Shown: positions 55,770-63,914 of the stretch, in pieces
How the letters are laid out: every line of letters begins with the position of its first letter
Numbering within the stretch: position 1 is the first letter of the stretch
Assembly: GCA_910575725.1 (NCBI GenBank)
Contig: CAJTFE010000020.1
Span: forward strand, 18,382 to 82,381
Source of the DNA: Clostridia bacterium
Lineage (GTDB): Bacteria; Bacillota; Clostridia; Lachnospirales; Lachnospiraceae
Direction of reading: 5' to 3'
Length of the DNA stretch: 64,000 nucleotides
Notes under the pieces: model-generated
Seen by the model: only the letters and a program-made list of their open reading frames with translations
Told to the model about the DNA's origin: nothing
Database searches by the model: none
Translations under genes and position numbers: made by a program

Positions 55770-57131
55770 ATGAAAAAAGGACAGATTTACGAGGGTATGG
55801 TGGAAAGGGTGGATTTTCCCAATAAGGGTCTGGTTCGGTGTGAGGGGCACAGCGCCCTGGTTAAGAATACAGTTCCTGGGCAGAAGGTGCGTTTCCAGGT
55901 GAATAAGATCCGAAAGGGGAAATGCGAGGGACGGCTGCTGGAGGTTCTGGAGCCTTCTCCTTTGGAAATCAAGCCGGAGTGTCCGCATTTTACAGCTTGC
56001 GGAGGATGTACTTATCAGAATCTGCCCTACGAGGAGCAGCTTCGCTTAAAGGGCAGCCAGCTTAAGGCCCTTCTGGACAGTGTGGTTCTGGAGCCTTACG
56101 AGTTCGAGGGAGTGAAGGAGAGTCCCTGCCGCGGGGCTTACCGGAATAAGATGGAATTTTCTTTTGGAGATGAGGAAAAGGACGGGCCTCTGGCTCTTGG
56201 CATGCACAGGAGGGGGAGCTTTTATGATATTGTGACTGTGGACGAATGCCGGATTGTGGACGAGGATTACCGGAAGATTCTTTCTTGTGTGCTGGATTAT
56301 TTTAAAGGGGAGGGGCTGCCTTTTTACCATAAGCTCCGCCATACGGGGTATCTGCGCCATCTTTTGGTGCGGAAAGGGGTCAGAACCGGGGAGCTTTTGG
56401 TGGCGCTGGTGACAAGCAGTCAGATGGAGGCGCCTGACGGGCCCTGGGTAGAGCGGCTTCTGGAGCTTAAGCTTGAGGGAACGATTGTGGGGATTCTTCA
56501 TGTCTTCAATGACAGCCTGGCGGATGTGGTGCAGAGCGACCGGACGGAGATTCTTTATGGACGGGATTATTTTTATGAGGAGCTTTTAGGGCTTCGGTTT
56601 CGGATCTCGCCCTTTTCCTTTTTCCAGACGAATTCCCTGGGGGCGGAGGTACTCTATGAGACGGCACGGAGCTATATTGGGGATACAAAAGATAAGGTGA
56701 TCTTTGATCTCTATAGCGGAACAGGGACGATTGCCCAGATGCTTGCGCCTGTGGCGGAACGGGTTGTGGGAGTGGAGATTGTGGAGGAGGCCGTGGAGGC
56801 GGCTAAGGTGAACGCCAGGCTTAATGGGCTTGCAAATTGCAGCTTTATTGCAGGGGATGTGTTGAAGGTGGTGGATGAGCTTGAGGAGAAGCCGGATCTG
56901 ATTGTGCTCGATCCGCCCAGGGACGGAGTGCATCCGAAGGCGCTTCAGAGGATTATTGACTTTGGGGTGGAGCGGATTGTTTATATTAGCTGTAAGCCTA
57001 CGAGCTTGGTGCGGGATCTGGAACTGCTGCAGGGGCGGGGGTATCGGGTGGAGAAGGCTGTTGGGGTGGATCTTTTTCCGTTTACGGTTCATACAGAATG
57101 TGTGGTGTGGATACAAAGGAAACATATCTAG
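55770..57131 (+). CDS. rlmD: 23S rRNA (uracil-5-)-methyltransferase RlmD/RlmCD
   Basis: SAM-dependent m5U methylase of 23S rRNA, 453 aa. An N-terminal TRAM domain (residues 1-58), the 4Fe-4S cysteines in CPHFTACGGCTYQ (near 71-81) with the fourth further on, SAM motif VIFDLYSGTGTIAQ (near 310), LDPPRDGVHPKAL (near 380) and the catalytic Cys in YISCKPTSLVRD (near 407). The last codons (HTECVVWIQRKHI) are part of a 39-bp direct repeat whose other copy is at 63574. The gene is intact. Its 3' end is the left border of the AT-rich defence island. Confidence 0.94.
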   Translation: MKKGQIYEGMVERVDFPNKGLVRCEGHSALVKNTVPGQKVRFQVNKIRKGKCEGRLLEVLEPSPLEIKPECPHFTACGGCTYQNLPYEEQLRLKGSQLKALLDSVVLEPYEFEGVKESPCRGAYRNKMEFSFGDEEKDGPLALGMHRRGSFYDIVTVDECRIVDEDYRKILSCVLDYFKGEGLPFYHKLRHTGYLRHLLVRKGVRTGELLVALVTSSQMEAPDGPWVERLLELKLEGTIVGILHVFNDSLADVVQSDRTEILYGRDYFYEELLGLRFRISPFSFFQTNSLGAEVLYETARSYIGDTKDKVIFDLYSGTGTIAQMLAPVAERVVGVEIVEEAVEAAKVNARLNGLANCSFIAGDVLKVVDELEEKPDLIVLDPPRDGVHPKALQRIIDFGVERIVYISCKPTSLVRDLELLQGRGYRVEKAVGVDLFPFTVHTECVVWIQRKHI

Positions 57132-57139
57132 AAATCCTT
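57101..57139 (+). repeat. Left 39-bp direct repeat of the defence island (attL-like)
   Basis: The last 31 bases of rlmD plus eight beyond match 63574-63612 at 36 of 39 positions (start TGTGGTGT, core GATACAAAGGAAA, end CTAGAAATCCTT). The remaining gap to 57446 holds AT-rich DNA and the palindrome at 57297. Confidence 0.8.
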
Positions 57140-57296
57140 TATTTTAAGCAGTTTTACAGGCATTTTGTGTTTGTAGAAGATGAAGCGGGGAATCGGAATA
57201 AGAGGATAGAGAAGTATTTTGAGGTTTCGGCGGTGGTTGATGTGGGGTGTGGGGGTACAAAGGAATTTGTTTAATAAGAAAACATTAGAGGACAAA

Positions 57297-57325
57297 TCAG
57301 TTGTTCGGAATTTCCGAACAACTGA
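57297..57325. repeat. 29-bp perfect palindrome upstream of the YhcG gene
   Basis: Two 14-bp arms, TCAGTTGTTCGGAA and its inverse, around a single T. A related 29-bp palindrome sits just past the gene at 58592. No T run follows, so it is not a standard terminator. Confidence 0.85.
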
Positions 57326-57445
57326 AAGATATTTGGAATGATTAGCCGAAAAAGAGATATATAATTTCAATGCTTGTGTTGCTTATCTAAAGCTATCATA
57401 TAATACTAACTATGTATAGTTAAGATACTATTTGGAGGTGCAAGA

Positions 57446-58570
57446 GTGAAGAATGAAAAAAAGGAAATGATAGATAATAAAGAATTTCAGACTTTATATG
57501 ATAAATCAAAGAAGTTAATTGATAGTGCCAGAAACAATATGGGACAAATGGCAAATGCAATTATGATACTCACAAGTTTTTTGCTGGGGAGATATATTGT
57601 TGAACAGGAACAACAAGGCTCTGAAAGGGCAAAATATGGAGCTAAAATAGTAGATTCTTTGTCGGCATATCTGACAGAAGAATATGGTAGAGGTTTTTCA
57701 AGAAGCAATGTGGCAGGGATGCGACAGTTTTATGTGGCATATAAAGACAGGGAAGATGAAATTATCCAGTCGGGAATTGGACGATTCGAGCAGACTTTTG
57801 AAATTATCCAATCGGGAATTGGACAATTGGAAATGGCATATAACAATCTACCTTTTAAACTCAGTTGGACGCATTATCAGGTGCTTATGCGTATAGAAAA
57901 CAGGGATGAAAGAGATTTTTATGAGAACGAGGCGATACGCTCGAATTGGAATGTAAATACTTTAAAAAGACAATTTCATTCTAGCTTGTATGAAAGGCTT
58001 GCATTAAGCAGAGATAAAAATGATGTGATGAGGCTGGCAAATGAAGGAGCTGTTCCGCAAAAACCGCAAGATATTTTACATACGCCATATGTATTGGAAT
58101 TTGCGGGATTAGAAGACAGGGCTTCTTATCATGAAAGTGATTTGGAATCAGCAGTAATAGAAAAGATGCAAAAGTTTCTTTTAGAATTAGGTAAGGGTTT
58201 TCTGTTTGAACAGCGCCAAAAGAGATTTACATTTCATGATAAAAATTTTTATGTGGATTTGGTTCTATATAACCGACTATTAAGATGCTATGTCCTTATA
58301 GATTTTAAAATTGATGAACTTACGCATCAGGATTTAGGACAGATGCAGATGTATGTGAATTATTTTGACCGTTATGAAAGGGTTGAAGATGAAAATCCAA
58401 CGATTGGTATTTTACTTTGCAAGCAGAGTGATGAGGCTCTTGTGAATTTGACACTTCCAGAGAATGCTAACATTTATGCAAAAGAATATAAACTATATCT
58501 GCCAGATAAAAAGTTGTTACAGAGAAAATTGAAGGAATGGTTGGATGAGGAACAGAAAAATAATTTATAA
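57446..58570 (+). CDS. YhcG-family (DUF1016) PD-(D/E)XK nuclease-domain protein
   Basis: A 374-aa protein with an N-terminal DUF1016 helical domain (AIMILTSFLLGRYIVEQEQQ, YGRGFSRSNVAGMRQFY) and the signature LSWTHYQVLMRIENRDERDF near residue 150. A C-terminal PD-(D/E)XK domain has DKNFYVDLVLYNRLLRCYV then IDFKIDELTHQDLGQMQMYV near 268-310, with catalytic Asp and Lys present. Such proteins occur in restriction and defence loci. Between the two domains is an in-frame duplication of EIIQSGIG (residues near 106 and 122). GGAGG precedes the start. AT-rich composition marks it as acquired, and twin palindromes flank it. Confidence 0.85.
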   Translation: MKNEKKEMIDNKEFQTLYDKSKKLIDSARNNMGQMANAIMILTSFLLGRYIVEQEQQGSERAKYGAKIVDSLSAYLTEEYGRGFSRSNVAGMRQFYVAYKDREDEIIQSGIGRFEQTFEIIQSGIGQLEMAYNNLPFKLSWTHYQVLMRIENRDERDFYENEAIRSNWNVNTLKRQFHSSLYERLALSRDKNDVMRLANEGAVPQKPQDILHTPYVLEFAGLEDRASYHESDLESAVIEKMQKFLLELGKGFLFEQRQKRFTFHDKNFYVDLVLYNRLLRCYVLIDFKIDELTHQDLGQMQMYVNYFDRYERVEDENPTIGILLCKQSDEALVNLTLPENANIYAKEYKLYLPDKKLLQRKLKEWLDEEQKNNL

Positions 58571-58591
58571 TGTGTGAGAATAGATGGGATA

Positions 58592-58620
58592 TGAACTTGT
58601 CGGAAATTCCGACAGGTTCA
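58592..58620. repeat. 29-bp palindrome downstream of the YhcG gene
   Basis: TGAACTTGTCGGAA and TTCCGACAGGTTCA around a single A, one G-T wobble. It shares the CGGAA-W-TTCCG core, the length and the single-base centre with the palindrome at 57297. Confidence 0.8.
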
Positions 58621-58707
58621 AGAAAAGATTATAAGAAATGCTTGTTTTAGGCAATTACACAATTAAGAAAAAATGAAATGATTTTATGCTAATGATTAGG
58701 AGTATAT

Positions 58708-60762
58708 ATGCGTATAAAAGAAATTGCAGTCCGTAATTTTAGAATTTTATCAAATTCTAAAATGGATTTTGATAATGAAATGTGTCTTTTGATTGGAAGG
58801 AATAATACGGGAAAAACTTCTCTGATGGTTTTGTTTGAGAAATTCTTTGGACAATTGGGGTTTGATTTCAATGATTTCTCTATAACACAACGTAGAAAAA
58901 TTCTAAAATTTAATGAGAAAACAGAAGAGACAGAAATGGCGATCCAATTGATTTTAAATATAGAGTATGAAGAAGATGATGATTTATGCAATGTTTCTGA
59001 ATTTATTGTTGATTTAGAGCCAGATAGAAAGGATGTAAACTTATTATTTGAATGTGCAATAAAAAAAGAAGAGTTGCTAGAAGGCATACAGAATGCAGGA
59101 AAAATAGCAAAGGAAAAATATATAAAGAAATATCTGCATGAGTATTTAGAAAAAAGACTCTACACTTTTGATAGCTTGGATGACCTAAAAACTGAAAATC
59201 GTTATCGCTTAATTAAGAAAAATTTAAAGGATGTAAAAAAGCTTATTGACTTTGAAATTATTCATGCGAAGAGGAGTGTTTCAAGTTCAGAAGAAAAAGG
59301 GGGAATGAAAGTCCTTTCAAAATTGACAACAAATTATTTCAATAATTTAAATATATCTGCACCAGATAAGTTTGAAGGAATTAACAAATTGATTGAAGAT
59401 ATGGATGATTCCTTAAACGTAAAATATGATGCCTTTTTTGAAAGTTTTTTAAATACAGCCAAAGAATTCTTGGGTATGGGAGAACTGAAAGTAAAATCAA
59501 ATTTAAAAGCTAGTGAGATTTTTTCTGATGCCTCAGAGGTTGTATACGGTGATGATGAAAAGCAGTTGCCAGAATATTTGAATGGGTTGGGGCATATGAA
59601 TATTCTTTACCTTTTACTTAATATCGAAATAAAAAAGAACAATTTTATGTGTAATAAAAGTGATATCAAATTATTATGTATTGAGGAGCCAGAGGCACAT
59701 ACCCATCCACAGCTACAATACATATTTTCCCGTAAAGTGAGTGAAGTTGTATGTGGAATTCCTGGGATGCAAACTATAATAACGACACATTCCCCACACA
59801 TTGTTGCAAGTCATCCATTTGAGAATATTCGTTATATGTCCTGCGTGAAAGATGATAATGGGTTTTCTAATATCGTTATTAAGAATTTCTATCAAGAGTT
59901 AAGTAAAAAGTATGCAAATGAGATGGAAGAATTTCAATTTTTAAAACAATATCTTTCTATTGAATCATCTGAGTTGTTTTTTGCGGATAAGGCAATTTTT
60001 ATTGAAGGAATTTCGGAAGGCATATTACTTCAGCACTTTATTTCCAATATGGATAAAGTAGAATTAAAAAAAGAAGAGGAAACAATCAAAATAAATCCCA
60101 AGATTAAGCCATCCTATATTCCATTGACAGCTCAAAATGTCACAATTATACAATCGGGGGCAAATTCAAAAGCATTTTGTCATTTCCTGGATTTTTTGGA
60201 AATCCCCACATTGATTATAACTGATATAGATACAATAAAACCTGAAACAACAGATAAAGGAATTCGGTATATATCTTGCCCTGTGAAATGTAATGAGACC
60301 AGCGGTACAAGCAATGCGTCAATAAAATATTTTTTTGATATTCCTAAATACGATGAGGACAAAGCAAAGAAAGATGTAGAATATAAAAAACAATATGAAG
60401 CTGGATATAAGACATGGTTTGAAGAAGTATTACTTCATAAGAAAGAATGTGTAAGTCCAATAATATATGTGACTTATCAAATGGAGGAAAACGGTTATTA
60501 TGCGAGAAGTTTTGAGGATGCGTTTATTAACATGAATTTTGAGAATTTAAAAAATAATTTGGAGAGTATAAGAGGGTTGAAGAATATTAAAGAATTTGAA
60601 GATGAGGATTCAGATAATAATAGATATAATTTTACGCAATCTGTTATTGAAAAGAAGTCCGATTTTGCATCATCCATTTTATTTTTGGCATACACAAAAG
60701 AAATAAATTGGAGTGCACCTTCATACATACAGGAGGGTATTAAATGGTTACAAAAACAATAA
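58708..60762 (+). CDS. gajA: OLD-family ATP-dependent endonuclease (GajA-like, Gabija defence)
   Basis: A 684-aa class 2 OLD nuclease. The N-terminal ABC-type ATPase has RIKEIAVRNFRILSNSKMDF, Walker A LIGRNNTGKTSLM (near residue 30), Walker B-like LLCIEEPEAHTHPQLQYIF (near 325) and TIITTHSPHIV. The C-terminal TOPRIM nuclease shows IFIEGISEGILLQHF (Glu, near 434) and LIITDIDTIK (DxD, near 505). It is paired with a UvrD-like helicase that starts 19 bases before its end, the Gabija layout. It is longer than the B. cereus GajA (578 aa, from memory). An OLD-helicase system of another type cannot be excluded. Confidence 0.8.
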   Translation: MRIKEIAVRNFRILSNSKMDFDNEMCLLIGRNNTGKTSLMVLFEKFFGQLGFDFNDFSITQRRKILKFNEKTEETEMAIQLILNIEYEEDDDLCNVSEFIVDLEPDRKDVNLLFECAIKKEELLEGIQNAGKIAKEKYIKKYLHEYLEKRLYTFDSLDDLKTENRYRLIKKNLKDVKKLIDFEIIHAKRSVSSSEEKGGMKVLSKLTTNYFNNLNISAPDKFEGINKLIEDMDDSLNVKYDAFFESFLNTAKEFLGMGELKVKSNLKASEIFSDASEVVYGDDEKQLPEYLNGLGHMNILYLLLNIEIKKNNFMCNKSDIKLLCIEEPEAHTHPQLQYIFSRKVSEVVCGIPGMQTIITTHSPHIVASHPFENIRYMSCVKDDNGFSNIVIKNFYQELSKKYANEMEEFQFLKQYLSIESSELFFADKAIFIEGISEGILLQHFISNMDKVELKKEEETIKINPKIKPSYIPLTAQNVTIIQSGANSKAFCHFLDFLEIPTLIITDIDTIKPETTDKGIRYISCPVKCNETSGTSNASIKYFFDIPKYDEDKAKKDVEYKKQYEAGYKTWFEEVLLHKKECVSPIIYVTYQMEENGYYARSFEDAFINMNFENLKNNLESIRGLKNIKEFEDEDSDNNRYNFTQSVIEKKSDFASSILFLAYTKEINWSAPSYIQEGIKWLQKQ

Positions 60763-62783
60763 ATGCTATGAATAGGTGTAAAAAATGCATCGATTCACGA
60801 AAAAGTTTTGTTTTGCAAGGTGGTGCAGGCAGCGGAAAAACAGAGTCTCTTAAAGAACTTCTCCTCTATATAAAAACAGAACATCCTAAAGCAAGGGTTA
60901 TATGTATTACACATACAAATGCGGCGGTAGATGAGATAGTAGGGAGGGTAGGAGAACAATATCTGATAAGTACAATCCATTCTTTCTTATACGGATTGAT
61001 TGGGCATTACAAAAAGAATATAAAATCTGTTATCTCTGAGTTGTTTTTTGTGCCGGAAATGGTTCGTGCGGAACAATTGAAAGAGCAGAAAGAAGCTGAT
61101 TATAAAAAAATGGAGCATGAGAAATATAAAAGAGCATATGAAAAATATGCGTCTAATCTTTATAGAATTTGCAAAGAGAATACTGAAAAGGTAACAGGGA
61201 AAAGAGAGTATGATAAGGAGCCGGAGGGATATAATGAGTTTCTTAATAAAAAAATTCGGTTGTTGAATGGGAAAATTATGGATATTATTGATGGTAAGGA
61301 ATATTCAGCTATTTATTATAATCAAACAAAATTTGATGGGCTAAATGATTTGAGTTATGGACATGATGGCTTGCTTGTGCTTTTCCATCTACTATTTGAA
61401 AAGTATCCATTATTGGGGAAAATAATTTCGGACAAATATGATTACATTTTTATAGATGAATATCAGGATACTCAGAAAGAGGTACTTTGTGATATACTAA
61501 CTTTAAGTCAGACATATGGAGTGGCTATAGGTTTATTTGGTGACAATATGCAATCCATATATGATGAAGGTATTGATGATCTTGACATTTTCATAAATGA
61601 TGGAACGCTTGAACCGATTTTAAAACAGGATAATTTTAGGTGCTCATACGAGGTTCTTGATGTAATCAACTCTCTTAGGTTGGATGGTCTTAATCAGAAT
61701 GTGGCATTAAAAAAACTTGACAATGGTATTTATGAAAATGAAGCAGATAGACATGGTTTTGTAAAAGTGATGTATTCGCTTGTAGATAGCAAACCATCTG
61801 CATTTAGTTCTCCTGAAGAGAAAAGAGAGTATCAGTCAGTAATAAATGAAGCTCTCTTGGAAGCAAAAAAGTTTGCTGACGATTCAAAAGTCCTTATTTT
61901 AACAAATAAAGCAATCGCAGAGAAAAATGGATTTCAACAGTTGTATAAAGTCTTTGATGATCGATATGCAGATGTTAAAGATAGGATAGAAAAGTATTTG
62001 TGTTCAATTCAAGCGCTGGATGTGGCTGATTTATGTAATCTTTTTTTGGCAAAAGACTATAATTTATTAATTCAGCTGGTACGAAAAGGTGGATATATAA
62101 TTCACAATGCGAATGATAAGAAACAGCTTTATGACATTATGCATAAAATTGTAAGTAGCAAAGACCTTTCAATAAAATCTGTTATTAAAATAGCTTGTTC
62201 AAAAAAGCTTATAAAGCAAACAGAAACCTATAAGAATATTATTGAGAGGAATTTTAATTTTTTGGAACAGCTTAAGTCGGATAATTTTTATGAGAAATTC
62301 AAAAAGCAATATTTATCTGGGAAAAATACGTTTAATAAAATGAAAGATAGTTTAGAATTGAGTTCTAAAGAAGAATTTGAAGATTATGAATCTCGTTGGA
62401 AAAAAGAAAGGTTTATTACAGAATTTTTTTCTGACGAATTAAAATTTTCAGAAGTATTGAATTATACAAGGTATCTTAATGAAGAAACAGAATATATAAC
62501 GATGCATAAGACGAAAGGAACGAGTATTCCATCTGTCATTGTTGTGATGGAGGAATATTTTTGGAGTGAGTATGATTTTTCTTTGATATATTCTCCGTTT
62601 ACAGAAGGAAAAGCAAAGAAAAGAAACGATTCGCAAAAGTTGATATATGTTGCATGTTCACGGGCAAAGAATAATCTAATATGTATTAGAGTTCTTATGA
62701 AAGGTGAATTAAATAATTTCTTAAATATTTTTCCTAATGCGGAATTATTTAAAGACTATACAGAAAAAGGGGATTGTATATGA
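60744..62783 (+). CDS. gajB: UvrD-like helicase (GajB-like, Gabija defence)
   Basis: A 679-aa superfamily 1 helicase. Walker A GGAGSGKTES (near residue 27), motif Ia CITHTNAAVDEI, STIHSFLYG, Walker B YIFIDEYQDTQKEV (near 235), motif III GLFGDNMQSIYDEG, TMHKTKGTSIPSVIVVMEE and motif VI YVACSRAKNNL. It is about 180 residues longer than B. cereus GajB as I recall it; the extra length lies in the helical inserts near 95-190 and 400-560. AGGAGG within gajA precedes its ATG. Its stop overlaps the start of the dinD remnant as ATGA. Confidence 0.8.
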   Translation: MVTKTINAMNRCKKCIDSRKSFVLQGGAGSGKTESLKELLLYIKTEHPKARVICITHTNAAVDEIVGRVGEQYLISTIHSFLYGLIGHYKKNIKSVISELFFVPEMVRAEQLKEQKEADYKKMEHEKYKRAYEKYASNLYRICKENTEKVTGKREYDKEPEGYNEFLNKKIRLLNGKIMDIIDGKEYSAIYYNQTKFDGLNDLSYGHDGLLVLFHLLFEKYPLLGKIISDKYDYIFIDEYQDTQKEVLCDILTLSQTYGVAIGLFGDNMQSIYDEGIDDLDIFINDGTLEPILKQDNFRCSYEVLDVINSLRLDGLNQNVALKKLDNGIYENEADRHGFVKVMYSLVDSKPSAFSSPEEKREYQSVINEALLEAKKFADDSKVLILTNKAIAEKNGFQQLYKVFDDRYADVKDRIEKYLCSIQALDVADLCNLFLAKDYNLLIQLVRKGGYIIHNANDKKQLYDIMHKIVSSKDLSIKSVIKIACSKKLIKQTETYKNIIERNFNFLEQLKSDNFYEKFKKQYLSGKNTFNKMKDSLELSSKEEFEDYESRWKKERFITEFFSDELKFSEVLNYTRYLNEETEYITMHKTKGTSIPSVIVVMEEYFWSEYDFSLIYSPFTEGKAKKRNDSQKLIYVACSRAKNNLICIRVLMKGELNNFLNIFPNAELFKDYTEKGDCI

Positions 62784-63465
62784 AACTGATTGCAGAAGAA
62801 TATAAATGGTTTGAAGATAATAAACAGATTCGTGAGGATGGTTCAGAATTTTGGAGTGCGAGAGAACTTGCAGTTGCCTTGGATTACACTTAGTGGAGAA
62901 ATTTTACTGGTGTGATAAAACGTGCAATGATTGCCCGTGAGAACAGTGGACATATTGTTTTTCACGATTTTGCCGAAGTCAGCAAAATCGTGAAAGTGGG
63001 AGCAACAAACAAGGTTGTAAAGGATTATGAATTGTCCAGATATGTTTGCAGAAACAGCGTATAAAGCAGGTGTTATTACAAATGAGGAATTTGCAATTTT
63101 TCAAAATGCAGGTCATATGGGGTTGTATGGCGGCTTAGATGTAGATGATATTCATATAAAAAAGGGATTGGAAGTTGGACAGAAAATCCTTAATTATATG
63201 GATAGTACGGAATTGATTGCAAATCTATTTAGCATATCCCGGACTGAAGAAAAGTTGTGAAAAGATGAGGTTGATAATGCTAAAAACGGTAACGTCGGTT
63301 CATTATTCTGTGGGGAGAGAGGTGCGGACTGCAATAGAAAAGATTGGCTGGACAATGCCTGAGGATTTACCCACTCCAGAAAAGAGTATCCAACAGATAG
63401 AAAAAGAGCAGATGGCACGTTTGAAAGCAAAAGCAAAAAAAGGAAAGCTAATGCTTGATGAGTAA
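62780..63465 (+). pseudogene. dinD: Broken dinD-like gene (DNA-damage-inducible protein D)
   Basis: It starts at ATG 62780 in an ATGA overlap with gajB: MKLIAEEYKWFEDNKQIRED, then SARELAVALDYT and an in-frame TAG at codon 38 where DinD relatives have Lys. The frame continues as WRNFTGVIKRAMIARENSGH to KDYELSRYVC. A deletion then removes an estimated 60-70 residues and shifts the frame. The C-terminal part resumes as FAETAYKAGVITNEEFAIFQ and GLYGGLDVDDIHIKKGLEVG. A further frameshift near 63258 leads to HYSVGREVRTAIEKIGWTMP. At least three lesions make it non-functional. DinD is an SOS protein that inhibits RecA in E. coli. Confidence 0.8.
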
Positions 63466-63562
63466 AAAGAAATGACTTTTTTTTAATAAATCATAAGATA
63501 GAAATTGTGTTCCTATATGACTGACGAGGCTGAAAAATTGTGTTTACATAGTAGCTCCGACA

Positions 63563-63606
63563 CATGTGGAGACTGTGGTGTTGATACAAAGGAAAGATAC
63601 CTAGAA
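63563..63606 (+). pseudogene. Remnant of a second rlmD 3' end
   Basis: The frame reads HVETVVLIQRKDT then TAG. This is the standard C-terminus of an RlmD-type methyltransferase (HVETVVLI), close to but not identical with HTECVVWIQRKHI of the intact gene. No other part of a methyltransferase is visible upstream of about 63550. Confidence 0.65.
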
Positions 63607-63612
63607 ATCCTT
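63574..63612 (+). repeat. Right 39-bp direct repeat of the defence island (attR-like)
   Basis: Matches 57101-57139 at 36 of 39 positions. The unit from left to right repeat is 6473 bp. Sequence from here to 63828 shows no supported gene. Confidence 0.8.
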
Positions 63613-63828
63613 GAATTTATGCACTTTGTGACATTTTTCAGTTTCAACAAAATCGGTGAAAATCATAAGGAAAAGATACTTGTGAAGAAAGTAACCGTAG
63701 TTGTGGCGTTAGACCTCGGTACGCAATGTCATTAAGTTAAGCTGATTGAAAAAATCTTATCCTATGGTCTAACTCAAATTTATCAATAAATTTCTCAAAA
63801 AGTGGTTGACACAGAGCCTAAAATGTGC

Positions 63829-63914
63829 GGCCGCTCTCGCTGCTGATTATATTTTAAGAGGCGGCGAGAGCGGCCCTTGAAATTGAAGACAAAACTATTA
63901 TTTCAATTTCAAGG
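63829..63914. repeat. Two adjacent perfect stem-loops near the window end
   Basis: GGCCGCTCTCGC (63829-63840) pairs with GCGAGAGCGGCC (63864-63875). CCTTGAAATTGAA (63875-63887) pairs with TTCAATTTCAAGG (63902-63914). They share one base. A TATAAT (63924-63929) follows. Tandem hairpins like these often mark the start of a mobile element, but none can be read before the window ends. Confidence 0.6.

Noticed and set aside
57200..57285. A possible third rlmD-like end (GGGGTGTGGGGGTACAAAGGAA)
   Set aside because: Similarity to the 39-bp repeat is limited to about 15 bases and could be chance.
63027..63465. Two short ORFs (77 and 82 codons) as independent genes
   Set aside because: Both align in order with the C-terminal half of DinD and are pieces of one broken gene.
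63505..63735. A 76-codon frame opening MCSYMTDEAEK
   Set aside because: It crosses the rlmD remnant in a different frame from the one that encodes HVETVVLI and has no ribosome site.
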